Assembly: GCA_025667525.1 (NCBI GenBank)
Contig: CM046876.1
Span: forward strand, 26,623,224 to 26,687,223
Reading direction: 5' to 3'
DNA: 64,000 nt
From: Glebionis coronaria
Lineage: Eukaryota; Streptophyta; Magnoliopsida; Asterales; Asteraceae
The notes under the pieces are model-generated. The model saw only the letters and a program-made list of their open reading frames with translations. It did not search any database and was not told the DNA's origin. Position 1 is the stretch's first letter. The number at the start of each line of letters is the position of its first letter. A program made the translations under genes and the position numbers. Below are positions 1 through 10,016 of this stretch, in pieces.

Positions 1-105
1 GTCCAAGATTTAAGAAGATTAAGAAGATTAAGGACTTAATGGTGCAAATTAAGGAAAGAAGAAAGAGGGGAGGAAGCTTCCTAAGCACCTCCCTATAATC
101 TCCCC

Positions 106-113
106 TATAAATA
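106..113 (+). promoter_or_regulatory. LTR TATA box of element A (5' copy)
   Basis: TATAAATA lies in a CT-rich setting and is repeated at 12070-12077 in the 3' LTR. It is the only good TATA box of this LTR and plausibly sets the U3/R boundary. The start site itself is inferred. Confidence 0.55.
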
Positions 114-549
114 GTCATTAAGTGTATTCTTTTTTCTCTGCTTGGCTAATAGTGACAATTAGTTCTTCCAATTATAATTACCTTGTCATTTACTTTTCAT
201 GTCAAATTTAAATACTTGTCTTTCACCTTAAATTCATTTAATTTCAAGTAAGTTTCCATTTAATTCTTGTCAATCTTTACTTTTCTTGTCAATCTTCTAT
301 CTTCCTTTCTTTAATCTTTATGCTTTATTGTTTATGTTTATGTTCTTGAGTTTTATTTGATTTAGTTAAGTGGGTTTTGATTATTTTGATTAGTTTTGTT
401 AGTTTGATTGTTTTGGATTGTTTGTTTATGATTAATAGATGTTTATTGATTAGTTTGATTTAATCTTGTGATTGATTTTGTTTAGTTTTTATTAGATCCG
501 TAGCTTTTGGTTTCTTCCCTTTTCTTCGCTGTTCGTTTCTGTTCCCAGG

Positions 550-1170
550 ATCATTCCGGATCAAGCCCAGATTATTCCGAGTGAAGGTGTTTGTTGAAAA
601 AGTTCTGGATCAAGGGTTGTTCATCCGGAATATTAAACATTCCGGATCAGCAACACATTCTGAGTGAAGGCTTTGTGAAGAAACATTCCGGATCAAGGAA
701 GATATTCCGGATCAAGAAGATATTCCGGATCAAGGAAGACATTCCGGATCAAGAAGATATTCCGGATCAAGGAAGATATTCTGGATCAAGGAGTTTTATT
801 CGGAATAATTTGTTATTCCGGATCAAGGGCTTCATCCGGAATCTTCAACATTCCGAACCAAGGAAATTATTCCGGATCAACTTGTTCATTCGGAATATTT
901 TAATATTCCGGATCAAGGTTCATTTGGAATATATTCCGAACGAAGGGCCAAGGAATTATTCTGAATCAAGAGTTCCGAATCAAACATTCCGGATCAAGGT
1001 TTTATTCCGAGTCAAGACTTTAATCTGAATAAGTGACATATTCGGGATAAAGTATTTATTCCGGATCAAGGGTTTTGGTTTATATTCCGAGTGAAGAAGA
1101 ATCATTCTGAACGAAGGTGACATTCCGGATGAGTGATTATTCCGAACGAAGGATTATTCCGGATGAGCTG
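550..1170 (+). repeat. LTR minisatellite based on ATTCCGGATCAAGG
   Basis: Several dozen imperfect copies of a 14-20 bp unit of the type ATTCCGGATCAAGGAAGAT, with variants such as ATTCCGAGTGAAGG and ATTCCGAACGAAGG. The block lies downstream of the TATA box, so it should be transcribed. The unit has no stop in some frames, which produces a 145-codon open frame at 591-1028 that I do not regard as a gene. Confidence 0.85.
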
Positions 1171-1603
1171 TTTTCAGGTTCTTTTTAATTTCAGTTTTTA
1201 ACTTTCTGTTTTTAATTTTCAAGCTTTACTTTTCCCGCATTTTTACTTAGTTGCACTTTAAGTTTACCTGCCTTAGATTTATTTTAGCCTTGCCTTAGTT
1301 TAAGTTTTAGTTTTAGTTGCGTTTTAAGTTTGCCTTAGATAGATTTAAGTTTGCGTTATTTACTTTGAGTGCCCATTTACTTTTTGTCACGCTTTTAAAT
1401 ACTCGCCATTTATTTTAAATTAGAGTTAGATTTACTTTAACGTCATTTTCATTAAAGTCTTGCACATTTATTTTAAAAACAACCAAAAATATTCTTTTTC
1501 ACCAAAAACAATTGAGTCGTACTTTGAACCGGAAATCAACTCGATAAGATACCGTGAATTTAATTGAACCATACAAACACCAAACATTAAAATGTGTATC
1601 AAA

Positions 1604-1618
1604 TGGCGCCGCTGCCGG
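1604..1618 (+). other. Primer-binding site of element A (tRNA-Asp type)
   Basis: TGGCGCCGCTGCCGG follows the 5' LTR. It resembles the 3' end complement of tRNA-Asp, which Athila-like plant gypsy elements use as primer. The identical core occurs at 47531 in element B. Confidence 0.8.
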
Positions 1619-1858
1619 CTCTTTTCGTAAAGATTAACGGTTTTCTGTGAGAGACGCGTTGCTTTTTGGGATCCGTTCATTCGTGAGCGTTATTTTCTTG
1701 CTTAAAAAATTTCAAAAAATCCAAAATAAATTAAAAATTGTTAAAAATCCATAAAAATTAAAAATTTTCAAAAATCTAAAAAGATTTTATTTTTATCTTT
1801 ATAGTGTATATATATTCTCTTTGTGTTTGGTATTGTTTTCTTTTGCCTTTGTAGGTGT

Positions 1859-4800
1859 ATGCGTACTAGATCTTCTAATTATCAAGAGCCCGAGACTCGA
1901 GAAGATTTAGCTATGGCAGGTGTTAACAACAACAATAATCCACCGCACCTCAATAATAACAACAACAATGTTCTTCCATAGCCCGATCTTCGGACAATGG
2001 AAGAGCTTTGTCAACCTACCATGTTTGGACGAGGAGGACCGATTGCGCAGATGCAAATCACGGCTCCGGAGTTTTCGTTGAAGCATCACATGATCCAGCA
2101 AGTGCAAACAAATCCATTCGCCGGAATGCCTGATGACGATGCCAACAAACACCTCGACAAATTCATTACTATCACTCAAAGCATGAAGTTGCCTGGTGCC
2201 ACAATGGATGTTCTTCGCCTTCAACTTTTCCCACATACTTTATCACACCACGCCGAGAAATGGTTTGATCGTCTCCCGAAGAATTCCATTCATACTGGGA
2301 TGACATGACTCAACGCTTTTTGTCGCGCTACTTTCCACCATCCATGGTCACGAGCCTTCGCAATCAAATCAGCGGTTTCATGCAAGAACCTGATGAATCT
2401 CTATTTGATGCTTGGGAAAGATGTAATGTCTTGATCGATCCTTGTCCAAACCACAACATGCTCCCTGTGACCTTAATTGATACTTTCTACAACGGTTTGA
2501 CTTTTCGTGATTGTGATACGATTAATGCAGCCGCCGGTGGCACATTTATGAAAAGAAGACCCGAGGAGTGTAGAGAGCTTATTGAAAACATGACTACTTA
2601 TCACAAAAACTGGGATTCCTTCGCTTCTTCAAGGAACAACCCGAGAGTCAATGTTTCTTCTACTTCAGCAAGCCCCGACATGACCGAATTCACCCGCATG
2701 ATGACCGAAATGAACAAAAATATATTGCTTCTCGCTACAAACCAACAACAAGTAAAAGCGGTTGCCAATCCTTGTGAGACATGCGGCGGTCCTCACCCAT
2801 ACACTGATTGTCCTTCTACTCAAGGAAATCCGGAAAACGTGTATGCAGCTTATGGTAATTATTCACCGGAAAATTACCAAGCCTGACCTCAAGGGGATCG
2901 AAATTTGCTGAGTTACCGATCCAACAACTACCTTTCCCCCGGTTTTTCTCCTCAAAACCAAAAACCCAACAACAATTACAATAGAAGCAACCAAATCCCA
3001 CCAAGAGCTTCTAATCCTTATCACCCACCCGCCCAACAAGCCCCACCCATCAATCAAGATGTTGAAGCCATAATGAGAACCCAAGGAGAGTAAATCAAGA
3101 ATCTACAGAGCCAAATTATCAATTTGAAAGGAGATATCACCAAGCAAGGGAATGACATTAGATCCGAGCTTCGAGATAATATCCAATCCTCCTTCAGAAA
3201 TCAAACGAATGATTTGAAGAATATGCTTGCTAGTTTCTTGCCCACAACTCAACCTTCTACTTCGAGTTCTCTACCTTCAAACACCGTCACCAATCCGCGA
3301 GCGAATGTGAGTGCTATTACTACCCGTAGTGGAATTACCATAGTAGGACCACCTATCCCGCCCCCATCATCTACACCTCCTCCACCACCATTTATCCCTA
3401 CTCCTCCTACACCTAGTATTAATACACCATTACCCTCTCCGCCTCGTCATGACGATGTTCCCAAGAAGAACCCTTCAACATCTCAACCTTTACCTGCTAC
3501 ACCTTCTACTCCTCCACCTCCCAACCCCAACATTCCTTATCCATCTCACTTAGGCAAGACCAAAATGCACACCAAGGATGACGTTCAAGTGTCGAATTTT
3601 TTGAAGATGATCTCTCAAATGAATTTCAACATTAGCCTTGTTGAAGCACTTGTCCATATGCCGAAATTTGTCAAAGCATTCAAGGAATTGCTGAACAAGA
3701 AGGAGAAGCTGATTGAGCTTGCCAACACACGCTTAAATGAAAACTGTTCTGGAGTTATTCTTAAAGAACTTCCGGAAAAACTTGGAGATCTCGGTCGTTT
3801 TGTGTTGCCTTGCATTTTTAACAAAACCGAAGAATTTACTGCCCTAGCTGATCTCGGGGCCAGTATTAATCTTATGCCTTTAAGTGTTTGGAAAGCACTA
3901 TCATTACCCGACCTTACTCCAACAAAGATGACTCTTGAGCTTGCAAATCGCACTCTCGCTTACCCCGTTGGTATTGCCGAAGATGTGTTCATTAAAGTTG
4001 TCACCTTCACTTTTCCGGTCGACTTTGTTGTTGTTGATTATGAAATGGACCCTCGTATTCCTTTAATACTTGGTCGGCCATTCTTGAGAACCGGAAGAGC
4101 TCTTGTCGATGTTGCCGAAGGTGCATTAATTTTAAGGGTCGGGGATGATGCACAAGTGTTTGAAATGGGGAAGCTTACAAGCAAATCCTTTGGAGGTCAT
4201 GTGCTTGATGATCTTGTCGTCTACAACAATCCTCTATTCGATTCATGCATTGATAATCCACTTTTCAAGATGATGTGGATGATTCTCTATCCAATTTGGA
4301 ACCTTCTCCCATATATGATTCTCCACCGATCTTTGATGCTTATGATGATGATTCTAGCTCAGATTCGGATGATTATGATGATTTTACCTCCGAGTATCCC
4401 GACATACCCACTTATGATGATTTTGATGAGGCTGATACTCTTTCGAGTGATTCTTCACATGATGAAGATCCTCCGCCATCCATGCTTAATCCTACTTTGG
4501 ATGATTACTCATTTGAGGAAGACTTCTCTACTTTTCTTAATACATACTTCCCTCATGAGAGTGATGCTGCTCCTTTAGACTTTGATGATTATGGTCTTGA
4601 TCCAACTTTGGATTTGAAGAAAATTCTTTCAAAAGAGAAGCAACCGGACGACAACAACATCCGCATCACGTATGATTTAACACCTCTTTGTCCACCTTCT
4701 GAGGACGAGGTTGTGCATCTTCTTCGCGGATCATCTTCAAATTCTGCTGAGCCTGAGTGCTATTTTCCCCTAAAGGAAAAGGTGTTCGACCCCGGTATCG

Positions 4801-5036
4801 ATATTCTTCAGCCATCTCAGTATCCGTCTGATGAAATAAAAGGAAAAATCTTTGGAACTTATGGAAATCTGCTTGCACCACTTCACCCTTGCTCCCACCG
4901 TGCTCCATCTTTGCTTAAGGGAACCTTGCCTATTCTTCTTTGGCTTGCCTTGTTCACCTTAAGCTTGTGCTATTTGATGGACGAAAACTATGTCTTTGAT
5001 CCCGGTGGATATGTTTCATGCTGCTTCCTATGCTAA
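1859..5036 (+). pseudogene. gag-protease, first copy, broken (element A)
   Basis: Structural polyprotein of a gypsy retrotransposon: capsid, then zinc knuckle, then aspartic protease, then an acidic tail. The ATG at 1859 begins MRTRSS, a usual start for this family. Breaks visible by comparison with the second copy: an in-frame TAG at 1979-1981; a one-base deletion near 2300; TGA near 2884 where the second copy has CGA; TAA near 3091 where it has CAA; and a one-base deletion near 4265 that shifts the acidic tail, whose original frame resumes at 4275-5036. The zinc knuckle has the form CX2CX3HX4C (CETCGGPH). The protease active site reads DLGAS and the flap/end region ILGRPFLRTGRALVD. There is no polymerase. 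Because the N-terminal part of gag exists only in this copy, element A as a whole has no complete gag. Confidence 0.85.
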
Positions 5037-5040
5037 TCAA

Positions 5041-5100
5041 GGTCGAGTCAGGCTCACGACTCGGTGAACAAAAATCAAGCGCTTCTTGGGAGGCAACCCA
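5041..5100 (+). other. Conserved hairpin plus GGGAGGCAACCC box after the gag-pro stop (copy 1)
   Basis: Directly after the stop codon lies CGAGTC, a loop AGGCTCAC, then GACTCG, a perfect 6-bp inverted repeat. About 16 bases later comes GCGCTTCTTGGGAGGCAACC. The same arrangement follows the stop at 9618 and, with a 7-bp stem, the stop of the unrelated ORF in element B at 49394. Function unknown; an RNA role such as packaging is a guess. Confidence 0.65.
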
Positions 5101-5124
5101 TGTATCTATCTTTTAGCTTTCTTT

Positions 5125-5435
5125 ATCCTAAGTGTAGGGGAGACCCGTTGGTGTTTTCTATTTCCTCTCTTCTAATATTCAGAGATTCGAGCCTTCAATG
5201 ATCCACTCTCGATGATTTTTGACGACCCGTGATTCCGTGTTCCCATCTTCTCGGTTCTATCCTAAACTCTTTTTGATTCACTATTTTATATTTCCCAATA
5301 TTAAAATAGGAATCTCGTTAGATGTCTTTTCTTTAGCAAGATTTAAACAAAGTGCACAATGTCCTAAGTGTAGGGGAGTTTACTCCCACATGCTTAAACA
5401 TTAAGGACAATGTTTATATTAAGTGTAGGGGGACT
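5125..5435 (+). other. Three internal polypurine-tract-like boxes (unit 1)
   Basis: AAGTGTAGGGG occurs at about 5130, 5366 and 5420, each matching the true polypurine tract AAGTGTAGGGG at 11591. The last two flank a stretch reading ACATGCTTAAACATT and GGACAATGTTTATATT. The same triplet recurs at 9711-10014 and 49496-49806. They may be extra priming sites or relics; this is inferred. Confidence 0.6.
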
Positions 5436-6838
5436 TCTATAGAAGTTAAGTGGCCGTTTCCTTGTATTTGTCCTCATTTTAACCGGAAAATCAATTTTTC
5501 GACATTTTTCCAAATTTTTGATCTATTTTGGCCTATTAGTTTTTCCCTTTGTATAGTTATTTCCTTTATTTGCTAGAATAAATTTTTAATAAAGTGGTTT
5601 TAATTTTAAACGTTGTGAATCTTTTGACTCAACCCGAGTTTACTTATTTAAGTTTACTCTAGCTAGTATCCTTAACGTGTTTAAGTCAAGTTTTGCTAGG
5701 CTTTTATATAGGGAGCTATAAAACGCGAAAGTCTTAACTCTCACGGGTTAAGAACAAGAACTTTTTGCAAGTTCCTATAATTGATCCTAGAGAGTCGTTT
5801 ATCAAGGGAACTTTAAAATGCGATTTCTAAACATGAAAAAGTGTAAGAATTTGCAAGATCCTATAGACACTCGAAAACCCAAAACTTTTATTTAATAGGC
5901 TAAGTATCCACGAGTCTCATTCCTTGAGATTTTAAACTGTGGAGAACGAGAGATGATAGAGTCAATTATAAGTTTGGTATTCTTTCGTGAATTTATGTGA
6001 GTTAATTATGAGCCTATTCTCCCATCGCTTGCTAATAAATTTATCTGCAAAATAAATAAGGTTGTACGATTTGAAAAGTTACTTAGCTTCTAGCCCAAGA
6101 TCGTTTAAAAGTTGCTCGGTATGGATTAGAGTTCATAGCCAAGGCATAACTTATTGAAGCAGGATGCGAAGATTGGCGAGTCCGAAAAGGCCCTAACAAG
6201 GCATGAGGGCTACATTTTGTTGCTAAAGATCCAAAAGTGATGTGAAGAATCATTTATCAAAGATCAATATGAAGGATCGAGAGACACGACGAAAAGCAAA
6301 AACTCCCCAATAATCATGGAGAAGTCTATCCAAAAAGGCCCTAACAAGGTATGAGGATAAATAGATCCAAGTCCAAAAAGGAGGCGGATCGTTGTATATC
6401 AAAGTCCAAAATAAAGATTGGAGAAAAATGAAGAAGTCGTGGTCCAAGTATGAAGAATCTCTCAAAACTTCAAGTGAAGAAATTCCTATTATGAAGAGAA
6501 GACCATTATTTCATGCACGTCTCTCAAGGTTTGAAGTATGAAGTCGCTGCCAAATATCGGTCCGAGAAAAGTCTCAAATCGCGAAGCGAGTTATGCCAAG
6601 ATATGAACTTTTTGAGGTCCCGAGAAGCAGTTTTAAAGGATTTTGTCCTTTAGCTAACTATTGATTAAATCGTCCCACTTTATTTTCAGCCTAATAAACT
6701 ATCGAAATAAGGCAACAATGCATCTTCGTGATCATTCAAGACAACAATAAAATATAAGAGATACACCTAGGAATAAGGGAGTCTAAGTGAATAATTGGAC
6801 CACATGAGTTCGTGTTAGTTTGCTAACTTATAATAACA
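5436..6838 (+). other. Non-coding 3' internal region of element A, unit 1
   Basis: No gene is readable. The tract is conserved with 10016-11370 and, in blocks, with 49807-51360 of element B (for example TTTACTCTAGCTAGTATCC and AAAAAGGCCCTAACAAGG). Conservation between two LTR families that share little else suggests a cis-acting role. It also contains short direct repeats of the AAAAAGGCCCTAACAAGG type. Confidence 0.6.
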
Positions 6839-6884
6839 ATGGTTTGATCGTCTCCCGAAGAATTCCATTCATACTTGGGATGAC

Positions 6885-9617
6885 ATGACTCAACGCTTTT
6901 TGTCGCGCTACTTTCCACCATCCATGGTCACGAGCCTTCGCAATCAAATCAGCGGTTTCATGCAAGAACCCGATGAATCTCTATTTGATGCTTGGGAAAG
7001 ATGTAATGTCTTGATCGATCGTTGTCCAAACCACAACATGCTCCCTTTGACCTTAATTGATACTTTCTACAACGGTTTGACTTTTCGTGATTGTGATACG
7101 ATTAATGCAGCCGCCGGTGGCACATTTATGAAAAGAAGACCCGAGGAGTGTAGAGAGCTTATTGAAAACATGACTACTTATCACAAAAACTGGGATTCCT
7201 TCGCTTCTTCAAGGAACAACCCGAGAGTCAATGTTTCTTCTACTTCAGCAAGCCCCGACATGACCGAATTCACCCGCATGATGACCGAAATGAACAAAAA
7301 TATATTGCTTCTCGCTACAAACCAACAACAAGTAAAAGCGGTTGCCAATCCTTGTGAGACATGCGGCGGTCCTCACCCATACACTGATTGTCCTTCTACT
7401 CAAGGAAATCCGGAAAACGTGTATGCAGCTTATGGTAATTATTCACCGGAAAATTACCAAGCCCGACCTCAAGGGGATCGAAATTTTCTGAGTTACCGAT
7501 CCAACAACTACCTTTCCCCCGGTTTTTCTCCTCAAAACCAAAAACCCAACAACAATTACAATAGAAGCAACCAAATCCCACCAAGAGCTTCTAATCCTTA
7601 TCACCCACCCGCCCAACAAGCCCCACCCATCAATCAAGATGTTGAAGCCATAATGAGAACCCAAGGAGAGCAAATCAAGAATCTACAGAGCCAAATTATC
7701 AATTTGAAAGAAGATATCACCAAGCAAGGGAATGACATTAGATCCGAGCTTCGAGATAATATCCAATCCTCCTTCAGCAATCAAACGAATGATTTGAAGA
7801 ATATGCTTGCTAGTTTCTTGCCCACAACTCAACCTTCTACTTCGAGTTCTCTACCTTCAAACACCGTCACCAATCCGCGAGCGAATGTGAGTGCTATTAC
7901 TACCCGTAGTGGAATTACCATAGTAGAACCACCTATCCCGCCCCCATCATCTACACCTCCTCCACCACCATTTATCCCTACTCCTCCCACACCTAGTATT
8001 AGTACACCATTACGCTCTCCGCCTCGTCATGACGATGTTCCCAAGAAGAACCCTTCAACATCTCAACCTTTACCTGCTACACCTTCTACTCCTCCACCTC
8101 CCAACCCCAACATTCCTTATCCATCTCACTTAGGCAAGACCAAAATGCACACCAAGGATGACGTTCAAGTGTCGAATTTTTTGAAGATGATCTCTCAAAT
8201 GAATTTCAACATTAGCCTTGTTGAAGCACTTGTCCATATGCCGAAATTTGTCAAAGCATTCAAGGAATTGCTGAACAAGAAGGAGAAGCTGATTGAGCTC
8301 GCCAACACACGCTTAAATGAAAACTGTTCTGCAGTTATTCTTAAAGAACTTCCGGAAAAACTTAGAGATCTCGGTCGTTTTGTGTTGCCTTGCATTTTTA
8401 ACAAAACCGAAGAATTTACTGCCCTAGCTGATCTCGGGTCTAGTATTAATCTTATGCCTTTAAGTGTTTGGAAAGCACTATCATTACCCGACCTTACTCC
8501 AACAAAGATGACTCTTGAGCTTGCAAATCGCACTCTCGCTTACCCCGTTGGTATTGCCGAAGATGTGTTCATTAAAGTTGGCACCTTCACTTTTCCGGTC
8601 GACTTTGTTGTTGTTGATTATGAAATGGACCCTCGTATTCCTTTAATACTTGGTCGGCCATTCTTGAGAACCGGAAGAGCTCTTGTCGATGTTGCCGAAG
8701 GTGAATTAATTTTAAGGGTCGGGGATGATGCACAAGTGTTTGAAATGGGGAAGCTTACAAGCAAATCCTTTGGAGGTCATGTGCTTGATGATTTTGTCAT
8801 CTACAACATTCCTCTATTCGATTCATGCATTGATAATCCACTTTTTCAAGATGATGTGGATGATTCTCTATCCAATTTGGAACCTTCTCCCATATATGAT
8901 TCTCCACCGATCTTTGATGCTTATGATGATGACTCTAGCTCAGATTCGGATGATTATGATGATTTTACCTCCGAGTATCCCGACATACCCACTTATGATG
9001 ATTTTGATGAGGCTGATACTCTTTCGAGTGATTCTTCACATGATGAAGATCCTCCGCCATCCATGCTTAATCCTACTTTGGATGATTACTCATTTGAGGA
9101 AGACTTCTCTACTTTTCTTAATACATACTTCCCTCATGAGAGTGATGCTGCTCCTTTAGACTTTGATGATTATGGTCTTGATCCAACTTTGGATTTGAAG
9201 AAAATTCTTTCAAAAGAGAAGCAACCGGACGACAACAACATCCGCATCACGTATGATTTAACACCTCTTTGTCCACCTTCTGAGGACGAGGTTGTGCATC
9301 TTCTTCGCGGATCATCTTCAAATTCTGCTGAGCTTGAGTGCTATTTTCCCCTAAAGGAAAAGGTGTTCGACCCTGGTATCAATATTCTTCAGGCATCTCA
9401 GTATCCGTCTGATGAAATAAAAGGAAAAATCTTTGGAACTTATGGAAATCTGCTTGCACCACTTCACCCTTGCTCCCACCGTGCTCCATCTTTGCTTAAG
9501 GGAACCTTGCCTATTCTTCTTTGGTTTGCCTTGTTCGCCTTAAGCTTGTGCTATTTGATGGACGAAAACTATGTCTTTGATCCCGGTGGATATGTTTCAT
9601 GCTGCTTCCTATGTTAA
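6885..9617 (+). CDS. gag-protease polyprotein, second copy, open but missing the gag N-terminus (element A)
   Basis: A 910-codon open frame encoding most of a gypsy Gag-Pro. Residues 1-110 are the capsid-type retrotransposon gag region (AWERC, FYNGL, INAAAGGTF). The zinc knuckle is C157, C160, H164, C169. A proline-rich linker (about 350-430) follows, then an aspartic protease near 500-610 with DLGSS at about 516 and ILGRPFLRTGRALVD near 587. An Asp/Ser-rich acidic region (about 660-770) and a short hydrophobic C-terminal stretch ending FDPGG complete it. The first copy reads DLGAS, so this copy has A to S next to the catalytic site. The duplication join lies in mid-gag and an upstream TAA (6834) prevents use of the original start, so the ATG at 6885 is only the first internal methionine. 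No polymerase follows. Whether it is translated is unknown. Confidence 0.8.
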   Translation: MTQRFLSRYFPPSMVTSLRNQISGFMQEPDESLFDAWERCNVLIDRCPNHNMLPLTLIDTFYNGLTFRDCDTINAAAGGTFMKRRPEECRELIENMTTYHKNWDSFASSRNNPRVNVSSTSASPDMTEFTRMMTEMNKNILLLATNQQQVKAVANPCETCGGPHPYTDCPSTQGNPENVYAAYGNYSPENYQARPQGDRNFLSYRSNNYLSPGFSPQNQKPNNNYNRSNQIPPRASNPYHPPAQQAPPINQDVEAIMRTQGEQIKNLQSQIINLKEDITKQGNDIRSELRDNIQSSFSNQTNDLKNMLASFLPTTQPSTSSSLPSNTVTNPRANVSAITTRSGITIVEPPIPPPSSTPPPPPFIPTPPTPSISTPLRSPPRHDDVPKKNPSTSQPLPATPSTPPPPNPNIPYPSHLGKTKMHTKDDVQVSNFLKMISQMNFNISLVEALVHMPKFVKAFKELLNKKEKLIELANTRLNENCSAVILKELPEKLRDLGRFVLPCIFNKTEEFTALADLGSSINLMPLSVWKALSLPDLTPTKMTLELANRTLAYPVGIAEDVFIKVGTFTFPVDFVVVDYEMDPRIPLILGRPFLRTGRALVDVAEGELILRVGDDAQVFEMGKLTSKSFGGHVLDDFVIYNIPLFDSCIDNPLFQDDVDDSLSNLEPSPIYDSPPIFDAYDDDSSSDSDDYDDFTSEYPDIPTYDDFDEADTLSSDSSHDEDPPPSMLNPTLDDYSFEEDFSTFLNTYFPHESDAAPLDFDDYGLDPTLDLKKILSKEKQPDDNNIRITYDLTPLCPPSEDEVVHLLRGSSSNSAELECYFPLKEKVFDPGINILQASQYPSDEIKGKIFGTYGNLLAPLHPCSHRAPSLLKGTLPILLWFALFALSLCYLMDENYVFDPGGYVSCCFLC

Positions 9618-9683
9618 TCAAGGTCGAGTCAGGCTCACGACTCGGTGAACAAAAATCAAGCGCTTCTTGGGAGGCAACCCATG
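9618..9683 (+). other. Conserved hairpin plus GGGAGGCAACCC box (copy 2)
   Basis: Same arrangement as after copy 1: CGAGTC, loop AGGCTCAC, GACTCG, then GCGCTTCTTGGGAGGCAACC, starting just after the stop codon. Confidence 0.65.
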
Positions 9684-9704
9684 TATCTATCTTTTAGCTT
9701 TCTT

Positions 9705-10016
9705 TATCCTAAGTGTAGGGGAGACCCGTTGGTGTTTGCTATTTCCTCTCTTCTAATATTCAGAGATTCGAGCCTTCAATGATCCACTATCGATGATTTT
9801 TGACGACCCGTGATTCCGTGTTCCCATCTTCTCGGTTCTATCCTAAACTCTTTTTGATTCACTATTTTATATTTCCCAATATTAAAATAGGAATCTCGTT
9901 AGATGTCTTTTCTTTAGCAAGATTTAAACAAAGTGCACAATGTCCTAAGTGTAGGGGAGTTTACTCCCACATGCTTAAACATTGAGGACAATGTTTATAT
10001 TAAGTGTAGGGGGACT
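9705..10016 (+). other. Three internal polypurine-tract-like boxes (unit 2)
   Basis: AAGTGTAGGGG at about 9711, 9947 and 10001, in the same spacing as unit 1. In the stretch between the last two, unit 2 reads CATTGAGGACAATG where unit 1 reads CATTAAGGACAATG. Confidence 0.6.

Larger units (their letters stand above)
1..1601 (+). repeat. 5' LTR of element A (3' portion only)
   Basis: It aligns by eye with 11967-13553. The same landmarks are in the same order: the TATAAATA box at 106-113, the CCGG-rich minisatellite, and a T-rich pyrimidine tract. The primer-binding site follows at 1604, so the LTR ends between 1586 and 1601. Confidence 0.85.
2261..6839 (+). repeat. Tandem duplication unit 1 (about 4.58 kb) in element A
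   Basis: The unit begins in mid-gag (...AATGGTTTGATCG) and runs through the gag-protease region and about 1.8 kb of 3' non-coding sequence to a junction at 6838-6842, where GTTTGATCG restarts. Only the short string AATG is shared at the join. It keeps about 49 bp near 6611-6660 that unit 2 lacks but element B retains. Confidence 0.9.

Noticed and set aside
591..1028. 145-codon open frame in the 5' LTR (and 139 codons at 12555-12974)
   Set aside because: It is the translation of the CCGG minisatellite. The unit has no stop in this frame, and there is no start context or domain.
4275..5036. Separate acidic ORF
   Set aside because: It is the continuation of the first gag-protease copy after a one-base deletion near 4265, as shown by the uninterrupted second copy.
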